A stretch of 48,339 bases of DNA, from assembly GCF_020089495.2 (NCBI RefSeq), contig NZ_JAIRCA020000015.1, positions 1-48,339 of the forward strand. Direction: 5' to 3'. Origin of the DNA: Streptococcus mitis subsp. hohhotensis. GTDB taxonomy: Bacteria > Bacillota > Bacilli > Lactobacillales > Streptococcaceae. A program made the position numbers and the translations under genes. The stretch's first letter is position 1; each line of letters opens with the position of its first letter. Below the pieces are notes generated by a model. That model was not told where the DNA came from. It ran no database searches and saw only the letters and a program-made list of their open reading frames with translations. Positions 16,943 through 25,539 of this stretch are shown here, piece after piece.

Positions 16943-16954
16943 AGGTCTATACCA
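16943..16954 (+). promoter_or_regulatory. NagR (dre) operator of nagA
   Basis: AGGTCTATACCA resembles the GntR-family NagR/YvoA target (TGGTCTAGACCA-like) and abuts the -35 box of nagA. NagR represses amino-sugar catabolism until glucosamine 6-phosphate or a related sugar phosphate is present. Confidence 0.7.
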
Positions 16955-16983
16955 TTTACAAATGAATCAGAAAAGTTTATAAT
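16955..16983 (+). promoter_or_regulatory. nagA promoter
   Basis: TTTACA (16955-16960) and TATAAT (16978-16983) are separated by 17 bp. The start codon is 50 bp further on, preceded by TTAAGGAGG. Confidence 0.85.
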
Positions 16984-17033
16984 GTAATTGACATAATAAA
17001 TATCAAAAGTAATCTTTTAAGGAGGTCATTATT

Positions 17034-18185
17034 ATGCCTAATTACGTTAAAGCAGATCAGTTTTTCTATCCATTTGGCATTCGTCGCGGTGGGTACTTAG
17101 AACTTGTTGATGGCAAATTTGGGAAACATGTGGATCAAATTCCTGAAGGAGCAGAGGTTCTTGACTATACTGGTTATAGCATTGCACCAGGTCTTGTGGA
17201 TACTCATATTCATGGATATGCAGGTGTAGATGTGATGGACAACAACATTGAAGGGACATTGCATACTATGAGTGAAGGACTTCTTAGTACCGGTGTTACC
17301 AGTTTCTTGCCCACAACTTTAACAGCCACTTATGAGCAATTGCTTGCAGTCACTGAAAATCTTGGAAACCATTATAAAGAAGCAACAGGTGCTAAGATTC
17401 GTGGGATTTATTATGAAGGTCCATACTTCACAGAAACTTTTAAGGGGGCACAAAATCCAACTTATATGAGAGACCCGGGTGTTGAGGAGTTTCATTCTTG
17501 GCAAGATGCTGCAAAAGGGATGCTAAATAAAATCGCTATTGCACCAGAACGTGATGGGGTGGAAGATTTTGTACGTACTATTACAGGTGAAGGTGTGACA
17601 GTTGCACTTGGACACTCAGATGCGACATTTGAACAAGCTAAGAAGGCAGTTGATGCTGGAGCTAGTGTATGGGTACATGCCTATAATGGGATGCGTGGTT
17701 TAACACACCGCGAACTAGGTATGGTAGGAGCTATGTATGAGCTACCACATACTTACGCAGAATTGATTTGTGATGGTTATCACGTAGATCCAAAAGCTTG
17801 TGAGATTTTACTTAAGCAGAAGGGGACAGAAAACATCGCTCTTATTACGGACTGTATGACAGCTGGTGGGCTTGAAGACGGTGACTATATGTTGGGAGAA
17901 TTCCCTGTTGTAGTAGCAAATGGAACTGCACGTCTCAAATCTACTGGTAATTTGGCAGGTTCTATCCTCAAACTTAAAGATGGTATGAGAAATGTAGTCG
18001 AGTGGGGTATTGCAAATCCACATGAAGCAGTCATGATGGCCAGCCTCAACCCAGCTAAATCTGTTAATATTGACGATGTCTGTGGACAAATTCGTGAAGG
18101 TTATGATGCAGACTTTATTGTTTTAGACAAAGATTTAGAATTGGTAGCTACGTATCTAGATGGTGTGAAACGATATCAAGCATAA
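17034..18185 (+). CDS. nagA: N-acetylglucosamine-6-phosphate deacetylase
   Basis: A 383-residue amidohydrolase that deacetylates GlcNAc-6-P to glucosamine-6-P, feeding glycolysis and wall recycling. Visible family marks are the metal-binding VDTHIHGYAGVDVMD (about residues 57-71), the Glu in YYEGPYF, the His in LGHSDATF, WVHAYNGMRG, and the catalytic Asp in LITDCMTAGG. Length is typical. A NagR-type operator overlaps its promoter region and a terminator follows, so it is transcribed alone. Confidence 0.96.
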   Translation: MPNYVKADQFFYPFGIRRGGYLELVDGKFGKHVDQIPEGAEVLDYTGYSIAPGLVDTHIHGYAGVDVMDNNIEGTLHTMSEGLLSTGVTSFLPTTLTATYEQLLAVTENLGNHYKEATGAKIRGIYYEGPYFTETFKGAQNPTYMRDPGVEEFHSWQDAAKGMLNKIAIAPERDGVEDFVRTITGEGVTVALGHSDATFEQAKKAVDAGASVWVHAYNGMRGLTHRELGMVGAMYELPHTYAELICDGYHVDPKACEILLKQKGTENIALITDCMTAGGLEDGDYMLGEFPVVVANGTARLKSTGNLAGSILKLKDGMRNVVEWGIANPHEAVMMASLNPAKSVNIDDVCGQIREGYDADFIVLDKDLELVATYLDGVKRYQA

Positions 18186-18190
18186 GATAG

Positions 18191-18226
18191 AAAGCAGGAG
18201 TTAGAGACTAGCTTCTGCTTTTTTAT
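18191..18226 (+). terminator. nagA terminator
   Basis: AAAGCAGGAG (18191-18200) pairs with CTTCTGCTTT (18212-18221), with one wobble pair, then TTTT. Confidence 0.8.
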
Positions 18227-18261
18227 TATGTGACTATTAGTCCGTAAGGCAGCAGATCAAA

Positions 18262-18292
18262 TTCAGTCATCCATCAGATGGCTGGATTTTTT
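18262..18292 (+). terminator. Second terminator-like hairpin after nagA
   Basis: CAGTCATC (18264-18271) and GATGGCTG (18277-18284), with one wobble pair and loop CATCA, are followed by GATTTTTT. It may back up the first terminator or end an unseen short transcript. Confidence 0.5.
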
Positions 18293-18344
18293 ATCTGGAA
18301 ATTAAGAAATGAGCATATTTCTTTTCTTGTTTAATGGAATTAGT

Positions 18345-18350
18345 TATAAT
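18345..18350 (+). promoter_or_regulatory. -10 box of the DUF1033 gene
   Basis: TATAAT lies 25 bp before the ATG at 18370. The -35 is weak. Confidence 0.55.
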
Positions 18351-18369
18351 ATACGGTACAAAGGAATGA

Positions 18370-18741
18370 ATGAATATGTATCGTGTTATAGAAATGTATG
18401 GAGATTTTGAACCCTGGTGGTTCTTAGAAGGTTGGGAAGAAGATATTGTAGCTAGTAAGAAATTTGACCAGTATTATGATGCTCTCAAATACTACAAAAC
18501 TTGCTGGTTTAGATTGGAACAGGAATCTCCTCTTTATAAAAGCAGAAGCGACTTGATGACCATTTTTTGGGATCCAGAAGATCAACGCTGGTGTGATGAA
18601 TGTGATGAGTATTTACAACAATACCATTCTTTGGCTCTTTTGCAGGATGAGCAGGTTATCCCAGATGAAAAACTACGCCCAGGCTATGAAAAACAAACTG
18701 GTCAGGAAAGGCACCGTTCTTGCCGTATGAAATTAAGATAG
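18370..18741 (+). CDS. DUF1033 family protein
   Basis: A 123-residue acidic, aromatic-rich soluble protein (MYGDFEPWWFLEGWEEDI, IFWDPEDQRWCDECDEYLQQYHSLAL). This matches the DUF1033 family found beside comG in streptococci. Function is unknown. AAAGGA lies 4 nt before the ATG at 18370 and 10 nt before an in-frame ATG at 18376, so the start could be two codons later. It is separated from comGA by a terminator and a competence promoter and is not part of the com operon. Confidence 0.75.
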   Translation: MNMYRVIEMYGDFEPWWFLEGWEEDIVASKKFDQYYDALKYYKTCWFRLEQESPLYKSRSDLMTIFWDPEDQRWCDECDEYLQQYHSLALLQDEQVIPDEKLRPGYEKQTGQERHRSCRMKLR

Positions 18742-18745
18742 AGAA

Positions 18746-18780
18746 AAAGTAACTTTTTTGGAGTTGCTTTTTTATTTTTT
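18746..18780 (+). terminator. Terminator before comG
   Basis: AAAGTAAC pairs with GTTGCTTT (one wobble), followed by a T tract that ends 10 bp before the SigX cin-box. The T-rich stretch also serves as the T-tract usual upstream of cin-boxes. Confidence 0.65.
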
Positions 18781-18789
18781 CCAAATCTT

Positions 18790-18797
18790 TGCGAATA
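18790..18797 (+). promoter_or_regulatory. cin-box (ComX/SigX promoter) of comG
   Basis: TGCGAATA differs by one base from the combox consensus TACGAATA. It follows a T-rich stretch and lies 20 bp before the comGA start. This is the promoter class read by the alternative sigma factor ComX, whose gene begins at 48143. Confidence 0.85.
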
Positions 18798-18817
18798 GTA
18801 TAGGTGAGGAGGTAAGT

Positions 18818-19759
18818 ATGGTTCAAGAAATTGCACAAGAAATCATTCGTTCAGCTCGAAAAAAAGGGGCGCAAGACATTTATTTTGTCCCCAAGTTAGA
18901 CGCCTATGAGCTTCATATGAGGGTCGGAGACGAGCGCTGTAAAATCGGTTGTTATGATTTTGAAAAATTTGCGGCCGTCATCAGTCACTTTAAGTTTGTG
19001 GCGGGTATGAATGTTGGAGAAAAGCGACGTAGTCAACTTGGTTCCTGTGATTATGAATATGACCAGAAGATGGCGTCCCTACGTTTATCTACTGTAGGTG
19101 ATTATCGAGGGCATGAGAGTTTAGTGATTCGTTTGTTGCACGATGAGGAGCAGGATTTGCATTTTTGGTTTCAGGATATTGGAGAACTGGGTAAGCAGTA
19201 CAGGCAACGTGGTCTTTATCTCTTTGCTGGTCCAGTCGGAAGTGGTAAGACGACCTTGATGCATGAATTGGCTAAATCTCTCTTTAAAGGACAGCAAGTT
19301 ATGTCCATAGAAGATCCTGTCGAAATCAAGCAGGACGACATGCTCCAGTTGCAGCTAAATGAAGCAATCGGACTAACCTATGAAAATCTCATCAAACTTT
19401 CTTTGCGTCATCGTCCTGATCTCTTGATTATCGGAGAGATTCGAGACAGCGAGACGGCGCGTGCAGTGGTCAGAGCCGGTTTGACAGGGGCGACAGTCTT
19501 TTCAACCATTCATGCCAAGAGTATTCGAGGTGTTTATGAGCGCCTGTTGGAGTTGGGTGTGAGTGAGGAGGAATTGGCAGTCGTTCTGCAGGGAGTCTGC
19601 TACCAGAGATTAATTGGGGGAGGAGGAATCGTTGACTTTGCCAACAAAGACTATCAAGAACACCAGCCAACTAGCTGGAATGAACAGATTGACCAGCTTC
19701 TTGAAGATGGACATATCACAAGTCTTCAGGCTGAAACGGAAAAAATTAGCTACAGCTAA
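18818..19759 (+). CDS. comGA: Competence pilus assembly ATPase ComGA (CglA)
   Basis: A 313-residue GspE/PilB-type secretion ATPase that powers assembly of the competence pseudopilus at the inner membrane. Walker A is GPVGSGKTT, followed by an Asp-box-like SIEDPVE, Walker B LLIIGEIRD, and a His-box-like STIHAKS. The start is the ATG at 18818, just after GGTGAGGAGG. The longer frame from 18758 would begin upstream of the cin-box. First gene of the seven-gene operon. Confidence 0.96.
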   Translation: MVQEIAQEIIRSARKKGAQDIYFVPKLDAYELHMRVGDERCKIGCYDFEKFAAVISHFKFVAGMNVGEKRRSQLGSCDYEYDQKMASLRLSTVGDYRGHESLVIRLLHDEEQDLHFWFQDIGELGKQYRQRGLYLFAGPVGSGKTTLMHELAKSLFKGQQVMSIEDPVEIKQDDMLQLQLNEAIGLTYENLIKLSLRHRPDLLIIGEIRDSETARAVVRAGLTGATVFSTIHAKSIRGVYERLLELGVSEEELAVVLQGVCYQRLIGGGGIVDFANKDYQEHQPTSWNEQIDQLLEDGHITSLQAETEKISYS

Positions 19760-20723
19760 GCAAAAAAATATCATCACCTTGTTTAACAATCTCTTTTCCA
19801 GTGGTTTTCATCTAGTGGAGACCATCTCCTTTTTAGATAGGAGTGCTTTGTTGGACAAGCAGTGTGTGACCCAGATGCGCACAGGTTTGTCTCAGGGGAA
19901 ATCATTCTCAGAAATGATGGAAAGTTTGGGATTTTCAAGTGCTACTGTCACTCAGTTATCCCTAGCGGAAGTTCATGGGAATCTTCACCTGAGTTTGGGA
20001 AAGATAGAAGAGTATCTAGACAATCTTGCCAAGGTCAAGAAAAAACTAATTGAGGTAGCGACCTATCCCTTGATTTTGCTAGGTTTTCTTCTTTTAATCA
20101 TGCTGGGACTACGGAACTACCTACTACCACAACTGGATAGTAGCAATATTGCCACCCAAATCATTGGTAATCTGCCACAAATTTTTCTAGGAATGGTAGG
20201 GTTTGTTTCCATACTTGCCCTTTTAGCACTAACTTTTTATAAAAGAAGTTCTAAGATGCGCGTCTTTTCTATCCTAGCACGCCTTCCTTTTCTTGGAATC
20301 TTTGTGCAGACTTATCTGACAGCTTATTATGCGCGTGAATGGGGGAATATGATTTCTCAAGGGCTGGAGTTGACGCAGATTTTTCAAATGATGCAGGAAC
20401 AAGGTTCCCAGCTCTTTAAAGAAATCGGTCAAGACCTAGCTCAATCCCTACAAAATGGCCGCGAATTTTCTCAAACCATAGCAACCTATCCTTTCTTTAA
20501 AAAGGAGTTGAGTCTCATTATCGAGTATGGTGAAGTCAAGTCTAAGCTGGGGAGTGAGTTGGAAATCTATGCTGAAAAAACCTGGGAAGCCTTTTTTACC
20601 CGAGTCAACCGCACCATGAATTTGGTGCAGCCACTGGTTTTTATCTTTGTGGCACTGATTATTGTTTTACTTTATGCGGCAATGCTCATGCCCATGTATC
20701 AAAATATGGAGGTGAATTTTTAA
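19707..20723 (+). CDS. comGB: Competence pilus membrane platform ComGB (CglB)
   Basis: A 338-residue GspF/PilC-type polytopic membrane protein that forms the platform for pseudopilus assembly. Two repeated cytoplasmic domains (around 15-115 and 210-310) flank TM segments (LILLGFLLLIMLGL; FLGMVGFVSILALLAL; and a C-terminal VFIFVALIIVLLYAAML). The chosen ATG (19707, MDISQ) lies inside comGA, giving a 53-bp overlap and translational coupling. The longer frame upstream has no ribosome binding site. Confidence 0.94.
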   Translation: MDISQVFRLKRKKLATAKQKNIITLFNNLFSSGFHLVETISFLDRSALLDKQCVTQMRTGLSQGKSFSEMMESLGFSSATVTQLSLAEVHGNLHLSLGKIEEYLDNLAKVKKKLIEVATYPLILLGFLLLIMLGLRNYLLPQLDSSNIATQIIGNLPQIFLGMVGFVSILALLALTFYKRSSKMRVFSILARLPFLGIFVQTYLTAYYAREWGNMISQGLELTQIFQMMQEQGSQLFKEIGQDLAQSLQNGREFSQTIATYPFFKKELSLIIEYGEVKSKLGSELEIYAEKTWEAFFTRVNRTMNLVQPLVFIFVALIIVLLYAAMLMPMYQNMEVNF

Positions 20724-20724
20724 A

Positions 20725-21051
20725 ATGAAAAAAATGATGACATTCTTGAAAAAAGCTAAGGTTAAAGCTTTTACACTTGTGGAAATGTTGGTGGTCTTGC
20801 TCATCATCAGCGTGCTTCTCTTGCTCTTTGTACCTAATTTGACCAAGCAAAAAGAAGCAGTCAATGACAAAGGAAAAGCTGCTGTTGTTAAGGTGGTAGA
20901 AAGTCAGGCAGAACTTTATAGCTTGGATAAAAATGAAGATGCTAGCCTAAGCAAGTTACAAGCAGATGGGCGAATCACAAAAGAACAGGCTAAAGCCTAT
21001 AATGAATACTATACAAAAAATGGAGGGGGAAATCGTAAAGTCAATGATTAA
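20725..21051 (+). CDS. comGC: Major competence pseudopilin ComGC (CglC)
   Basis: A 108-residue prepilin. A short basic leader ends at KVKA before FTLVEMLVVLLIISVLLLLF, the processing site for the prepilin peptidase (Ala instead of the usual Gly before Phe) with the conserved Glu at +5. The C-terminal half is the soluble, Lys-rich globular part. It is the main subunit of the transformation pilus that captures DNA. It starts one base after the comGB stop. Confidence 0.96.
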   Translation: MKKMMTFLKKAKVKAFTLVEMLVVLLIISVLLLLFVPNLTKQKEAVNDKGKAAVVKVVESQAELYSLDKNEDASLSKLQADGRITKEQAKAYNEYYTKNGGGNRKVND

Positions 21052-21448
21052 GGCCTTTACCATGCTGGAAAGTCTCTTGGTTTTGGGTCTTGTGAGTATC
21101 CTTGCCTTGGGCTTGTCCGGCTCTGTTCAGTCTACTTTTGCGGCGGTAGAGGAGCAGATTTTCTTTATGGAGTTTGAAGAACTCTATCAGGAAACCCAAA
21201 AACGCAGTGTAGCCAGTCAGCAAAAGATTAGTCTGAACTTAGATGGGCAGACGATTAGCAATGGCAGTCAAAAGTTGATAGTTCCTAAAGGAATTCAGGC
21301 ACCATCAGGCCAAAGTATCACATTTGACCGAGCTGGGGGCAATTCGTCCCTGGCTAAGGTTGAATTTCAGACCAGTAAAGGAGCGATTCGCTATCAATTA
21401 TATCTAGGAAATGGAAAAATTAAACGCATTAAGGAAACAAAAAATTAG
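21044..21448 (+). CDS. comGD: Minor pseudopilin ComGD (CglD)
   Basis: A 134-residue pseudopilin beginning MIKAFTMLESLLVLGLVSILALG, a very short leader before FTMLE, with the Glu+5 kept. Its ATG overlaps the comGC stop (ATGATTAA). An upstream in-frame ATG at 21020 would add eight residues and lacks a ribosome binding site. Likely part of the pilus tip or priming complex. Confidence 0.9.
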   Translation: MIKAFTMLESLLVLGLVSILALGLSGSVQSTFAAVEEQIFFMEFEELYQETQKRSVASQQKISLNLDGQTISNGSQKLIVPKGIQAPSGQSITFDRAGGNSSLAKVEFQTSKGAIRYQLYLGNGKIKRIKETKN

Positions 21449-21713
21449 GGCAGTGATTTTACTGGAAGCAGTAGTTGCTCTAGCTATTTTTGCCAGCATT
21501 GCGACCCTCCTTTTGGGACAAATTCAGAAAAATAGGCAAGAAGAAGCAAAAATCTTGCAAAAGGAAGAAGTCTTGAGGGTAGCTAAGATGGCTCTGCAGA
21601 CAGGTCAAAATCAGGTAAACATCAACGGAGTGGAGGTTCAGGTGTTTTCTAGTGAAAAAGGATTGGAGGTCTACCATGGTTCAGAACAGTTGTTGGCAAT
21701 CAAAGAGCCATAA
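21411..21713 (+). CDS. comGE: Minor pseudopilin ComGE (CglE)
   Basis: A 100-residue pseudopilin. The leader [14 protein letters not shown] precedes [22 protein letters not shown], a pilin-type N-terminal helix with conserved Glu. It overlaps the end of comGD by 38 bp, and TAGGAA precedes the ATG. Confidence 0.88.
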   Translation: MEKLNALRKQKIRAVILLEAVVALAIFASIATLLLGQIQKNRQEEAKILQKEEVLRVAKMALQTGQNQVNINGVEVQVFSSEKGLEVYHGSEQLLAIKEP

Positions 21714-22137
21714 GGTCAAGGCTTTTACCTTGTTGGAATCTCTGATTGCTCTTATTGTCATTAGTGGAAGCTTACTTCTCTTTCAAGCCATGAGTCAGCT
21801 CCTCATTTCAGAAGTTCGCTACCAGCAGCAAAGCGAACAAAAGGAGTGGCTCTTGTTTGTGGACCAGCTGGAGGCAGAATTAGACCGTTCGCAGTTTGAA
21901 AAAGTGGAAGGCAATCGCATTTATATGAAGCAAGATGGCAAGGACATCGCTATCGGTAAGTCCAAGTCAGACGATTTTCGTAAAACAGATGCCAGTGGAC
22001 GGGGTTATCAGCCGATGGTTTATGGCCTCAAATCCGCACAGATTACAGAGGACAATCAACTGGTTCGTTTTCGTTTCCAGTTCCAAAAAGGCTTAGAAAG
22101 GGAGTTCATCTATCGTGTGGAAAAAGAAAAAAGTTAA
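21676..22137 (+). CDS. comGF: Minor pseudopilin ComGF (CglF)
   Basis: A 153-residue pseudopilin with leader ending KVKA before [20 protein letters not shown]. The ATG at 21676 has GGAGG six bases upstream. An alternative GTG eight codons earlier is less well placed. It overlaps comGE by 38 bp. Confidence 0.9.
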   Translation: MVQNSCWQSKSHKVKAFTLLESLIALIVISGSLLLFQAMSQLLISEVRYQQQSEQKEWLLFVDQLEAELDRSQFEKVEGNRIYMKQDGKDIAIGKSKSDDFRKTDASGRGYQPMVYGLKSAQITEDNQLVRFRFQFQKGLEREFIYRVEKEKS

Positions 22138-22516
22138 GGCAGGTGTTCTCCTTTATGCAGTCACCATAGCAGCCATCTTTAGTCTTTTGTTACAATTTTA
22201 CTTGAACCGGCAAGTCGCCCACTATCAAGACTATGCTTTAAATAAAGAAAAGCTGATTGCTTTTGCTATGGCCAAGCGAACCAAAGATAAGGTTGATAAG
22301 GAAAGTGGGGAACAGGTCTTTAATCTAGGTCAGGTAAGCTATCAAAAGAAGAAAACTGGCTTGGTGACGACGGTTCGTACACCTAAGAGTCAATATGAAT
22401 TCATCTTTCCTTCAGTCAAAATCAAAGAAGAGAAAACAGATAAAAAGGCAAAGGTAGCGACCGATTCAAGCGAAAAAGTGGAGAAGAAAAAATCAGAAAA
22501 GAAAGAGAACTCCTAG
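22115..22516 (+). CDS. comGG: Minor pseudopilin ComGG (CglG)
   Basis: A 133-residue protein with one N-terminal TM helix ([22 protein letters not shown]) after a basic leader and a Lys/Glu-rich tail. It starts at a GTG codon inside comGF (23-bp overlap). Unlike the other pilins it lacks the canonical FTxxE site, as is usual for ComGG. Last gene of the operon, with no clear terminator before the next gene. Confidence 0.85.
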   Translation: MWKKKKVKAGVLLYAVTIAAIFSLLLQFYLNRQVAHYQDYALNKEKLIAFAMAKRTKDKVDKESGEQVFNLGQVSYQKKKTGLVTTVRTPKSQYEFIFPSVKIKEEKTDKKAKVATDSSEKVEKKKSEKKENS

Positions 22517-22533
22517 CCAACCAAGCTACTTTG

Positions 22534-22542
22534 TGCTAAACT
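22534..22542 (+). promoter_or_regulatory. Extended -10 box of the first methyltransferase gene
   Basis: TGCTAAACT fits TGN-TANNNT and ends exactly 6 nt before the ATG at 22549, so transcription would begin at or next to the start codon. Confidence 0.5.
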
Positions 22543-22548
22543 AAAGAT

Positions 22549-23136
22549 ATGAAACATGATTTTAACCACAAAGCAGAAACTTTTGATTCCCCTAAAAATA
22601 TCTTCCTTGCAAACTTGGTTTGTCAAGCAGTCGAGAAACAGATTGATCTTCTATCAGACAAAGAAATTTTGGATTTCGGTGGTGGGACGGGTCTGTTAAC
22701 CTTGCCCCTAGCCAAACAAGCTAAGTTTGTCATTCTTGTAGACATTTCTGAGAAAATGCTGGAGCAAGCTCGTTTGAAAGCGGAGCAGCAAGACATCAAG
22801 AATATCCAGTTTTTGGAGCAAGATTTATTGAAAAATCCCTTGGAGAAAGAGATTGATCTCATTGTTGTTTGTCGGGTTCTTCACCATATGCCTGATTTGG
22901 ATGAAGCTCTCTCACTGTTTCATCAACATTTGAAGGAAGATGGACAACTCCTACTTGCTGATTTTACTAAGACAGAAGCTAACCATCATGGATTTGAATT
23001 GCCTGAACTGGAAAACAAGCTAATTCAGCACGGTTTTTCATCTGTGCATAGTCAGATCCTCTATAGCGCTGAAGACCTGTTTCAAGGAAATTACTCAGAG
23101 CTCTTTTTAACAGTATCCCAAAAATCACTCGCCTAG
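22549..23136 (+). CDS. Class I SAM-dependent methyltransferase (UbiE-like)
   Basis: A 195-residue Rossmann-fold methyltransferase. Motif I is ILDFGGGTGLLTLPLA (written here as EILDFGGGTGLL), then VDISEKMLEQAR (acidic loop binding the SAM ribose), and LIVVCRVLHHMPDLDEAL. The substrate is unknown and could be a small molecule. There is no proper ribosome binding site. It is probably transcribed from its own promoter and also by readthrough from comG. Confidence 0.82.
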   Translation: MKHDFNHKAETFDSPKNIFLANLVCQAVEKQIDLLSDKEILDFGGGTGLLTLPLAKQAKFVILVDISEKMLEQARLKAEQQDIKNIQFLEQDLLKNPLEKEIDLIVVCRVLHHMPDLDEALSLFHQHLKEDGQLLLADFTKTEANHHGFELPELENKLIQHGFSSVHSQILYSAEDLFQGNYSELFLTVSQKSLA

Positions 23137-23153
23137 TCAGGGAGTGATTTTTC
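23121..23153 (+). terminator. Terminator after the first methyltransferase gene
   Basis: AAATCACTC pairs with GAGTGATTT, then TTCT. The stem includes the last codons of the gene. Confidence 0.75.
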
Positions 23154-23181
23154 TATAAGGATGGAAAAAAGAAGGGAAATT

Positions 23182-23190
23182 TGATAAGAT
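23182..23190 (+). promoter_or_regulatory. Extended -10 box of the YtxK-like gene
   Basis: TGATAAGAT fits TGN-TANNNT and ends 6 nt before the ATG at 23197. The six bases include AGGA, too close to the ATG to be a normal ribosome binding site. Confidence 0.45.
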
Positions 23191-23196
23191 AGGAAT

Positions 23197-24150
23197 ATGG
23201 ATTTTGAAAAAATTGAACAAGCTTATACGTATTTACTAGGGAATGTCCAAGTCATCCAAAGTGATTTGGCGACCAACTTTTATGATGCCCTGGTGGAGCA
23301 AAACAGCATCTATTTGGATGGTGAGACTGAGCTAGAGCAGGTCAAGGAGAACAATCATGCCCTTAAACGCTTAGCGCTTCGCAAAGAAGAATGGCTCAAG
23401 ACCTACCAGTTTCTCTTGATGAAGGCTGGGCAGACAGAGCCCCTACAGGCCAATCACCAGTTTACGCCAGATGCCATTGCTTTACTTTTGGTGTTTATTG
23501 TGGAAGAATTGTTTAAAGAGGAGGAAATTACTATCCTCGAAATGGGTTCCGGGATGGGGATTCTGGGGGCTACTTTCTTGACCTCGCTTGATAAAAAGGT
23601 GGATTACTTGGGAATGGAAGTGGATGATTTGCTGATTGATTTGGCAGCTAGCATGGCAGATGTAATTGGTTTGCAGGCTGGCTTTGTCCAAGGAGATGCC
23701 GTTCGTCCACAAATGCTCAAAGAAAGCGACGTGGTCGTCAGCGACCTACCTGTCGGCTATTATCCTGATGATGCCGTTGCGTCGCGCCATCAAGTTGCTT
23801 CTAGCCAAGAACATACTTATGCCCATCACTTGCTCATGGAACAAGGACTTAAGTATCTCAAGTCAGATGGCTACGCTATTTTTCTCGCTCCGAGTGATTT
23901 GTTGACCAGTCCTCAAAGTGATTTGTTGAAAGGGTGGTTGAAAGAAGAGGCAAGTCTGGTTGCTATGATTAGTTTGCCTGAAAATCTCTTTGCCAATGCC
24001 AAACAATCCAAGACCATTTTTATCTTACAGAAGAAAAATGAAATAGGAGTAGAGCCTTTTGTTTATCCACTTGCTAGCTTGCAAGATGCAAGTGTTTTAA
24101 TGAAATTTAAAGAAAATTTTCAAAAATGGACTCAAGGTACTGAAATATAA
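23197..24150 (+). CDS. N6-adenine-type class I methyltransferase (YtxK-like)
   Basis: A 317-residue protein. Motif I is ILEMGSGMGILG (about 114-125), and VVSDLPVGYYPDD is a DPPY-like catalytic motif with the usual Asn replaced by Ser and Tyr after the Pro-Val-Gly. This pattern and the position directly upstream of ackA match YtxK of Firmicutes, a type I HsdM-related orphan methyltransferase without a restriction subunit. The target is unknown. No ribosome binding site at normal distance. Confidence 0.8.
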   Translation: MDFEKIEQAYTYLLGNVQVIQSDLATNFYDALVEQNSIYLDGETELEQVKENNHALKRLALRKEEWLKTYQFLLMKAGQTEPLQANHQFTPDAIALLLVFIVEELFKEEEITILEMGSGMGILGATFLTSLDKKVDYLGMEVDDLLIDLAASMADVIGLQAGFVQGDAVRPQMLKESDVVVSDLPVGYYPDDAVASRHQVASSQEHTYAHHLLMEQGLKYLKSDGYAIFLAPSDLLTSPQSDLLKGWLKEEASLVAMISLPENLFANAKQSKTIFILQKKNEIGVEPFVYPLASLQDASVLMKFKENFQKWTQGTEI

Positions 24151-24159
24151 AATAGATTT

Positions 24160-24185
24160 TGTTATAATAGATGAAAACGCTTAAA
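24160..24185 (+). promoter_or_regulatory. ackA promoter with overlapping CcpA (cre) site
   Basis: The extended -10 TGTTATAAT covers 24160-24168. Directly after it, TGAAAACGCTTAAA (24172-24185) matches the cre consensus TGWAANCGNTNWCA at all but one defined position. A cre over the transcription start normally means repression, while cre sites that activate ackA in Bacillus lie upstream of the promoter. Confidence 0.7.
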
Positions 24186-24199
24186 AGAGGAGTCTTGTT

Positions 24200-25390
24200 A
24201 TGACAAAAACAATTGCAATCAATGCAGGAAGTTCAAGCTTGAAATGGCAATTATACTTAATGCCAGAAGAAAAAGTATTGGCGAAAGGTTTGATTGAACG
24301 TATCGGTTTGAAAGATTCAATTTCAACTGTAAAATTTGACGGCCGTTCTGAACAACAAATTTTGGATATCGAAAATCACACACAAGCTGTTAAAATCTTA
24401 TTGGATGACTTGATTCGTTTCGATATTATCAAGGCTTATGATGAAATTACAGGTGTTGGTCACCGTGTTGTTGCAGGTGGAGAATATTTCAAAGAATCAA
24501 CAGTCGTTGAGGGAGATGTTTTAGAAAAAGTTGAAGAGTTGAGCTTGTTGGCTCCTCTTCACAATCCAGCCAATGCGGCAGGTGTTCGTGCCTTCAAGGA
24601 ATTGTTGCCAGACATTACCAGTGTAGTTGTTTTTGATACTTCATTCCACACAAGTATGCCAGAGAAAGCTTATCGTTACCCTCTCCCAACAAAATATTAC
24701 ACAGAAAACAAGGTTCGTAAATATGGTGCCCACGGTACAAGCCATCAGTTTGTAGCAGGAGAAGCAGCAAAACTCTTGGGCCGTCCATTAGAGGACTTGA
24801 AATTGATTACTTGCCACATCGGTAATGGTGCTTCTATTACAGCTGTTAAGGGTGGTCAATCTGTCGATACTTCAATGGGATTCACTCCACTTGGTGGTGT
24901 GATGATGGGAACACGTACAGGAGATATTGACCCAGCTATCATTCCTTATTTAATGCAATATACAGAGGACTTTAACACGCCCGAAGATATTAGTCGCGTC
25001 CTTAATCGTGAATCAGGCCTTATGGGTGTTTCAGGCAAATCTAGTGATATGCGCGATGTGATTGCTGCTATGGAAGAAGGGGATCATGACGCCACTTTAG
25101 CCTATGAAATGTATGTTGACCGTATCCAAAAACATATCGGTCAATACCTTGCAGTCTTAAATGGAGCAGATGCTATTATCTTTACTGCAGGTATCGGTGA
25201 AAATTCTGCAAATGTACGTGAAGATGTTATCTCAGGTATCTCTTGGTTTGGCTGTGATGTTGATCCAGAAAAGAACGTCTTTGGCGTGACAGGAGACATC
25301 TCAACAGAGGCAGCGAAGATTCGTGTTTTGGTTATTCCAACAGATGAAGAGCTAGTTATTGCCCGTGACGTTGAACGTTTGAAAAAATAA
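24200..25390 (+). CDS. ackA: Acetate kinase
   Basis: A 396-residue ASKHA-fold kinase that makes ATP and acetate from acetyl phosphate, the last step of pyruvate oxidase and pyruvate-formate-lyase overflow metabolism. Visible marks are [13 protein letters not shown] at the N-terminus, [20 protein letters not shown] (catalytic Asp), [21 protein letters not shown], and [13 protein letters not shown]. Length is typical. RBS AGAGGAGTC precedes the ATG. Confidence 0.97.
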   Translation: MTKTIAINAGSSSLKWQLYLMPEEKVLAKGLIERIGLKDSISTVKFDGRSEQQILDIENHTQAVKILLDDLIRFDIIKAYDEITGVGHRVVAGGEYFKESTVVEGDVLEKVEELSLLAPLHNPANAAGVRAFKELLPDITSVVVFDTSFHTSMPEKAYRYPLPTKYYTENKVRKYGAHGTSHQFVAGEAAKLLGRPLEDLKLITCHIGNGASITAVKGGQSVDTSMGFTPLGGVMMGTRTGDIDPAIIPYLMQYTEDFNTPEDISRVLNRESGLMGVSGKSSDMRDVIAAMEEGDHDATLAYEMYVDRIQKHIGQYLAVLNGADAIIFTAGIGENSANVREDVISGISWFGCDVDPEKNVFGVTGDISTEAAKIRVLVIPTDEELVIARDVERLKK

Positions 25391-25501
25391 GTAAAACTAG
25401 TAAAAATATTCCGTACAAGGAGTTGGGAAAGAGATTTTTCCAGCTTCTTTTTATGGTGAAATTGTCCAAAACCTTGCTATGATTGGCTTTTTTGAAAAAT
25501 A

Positions 25502-25510
25502 TGGTATAAT
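25502..25510 (+). promoter_or_regulatory. Extended -10 promoter of rnpA-yidC-khpB
   Basis: TGGTATAAT lies 30 bp before the rnpA start. Confidence 0.7.
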
Positions 25511-25539
25511 AGTAGTAATTTAATAGATGGAGTTGAGTT

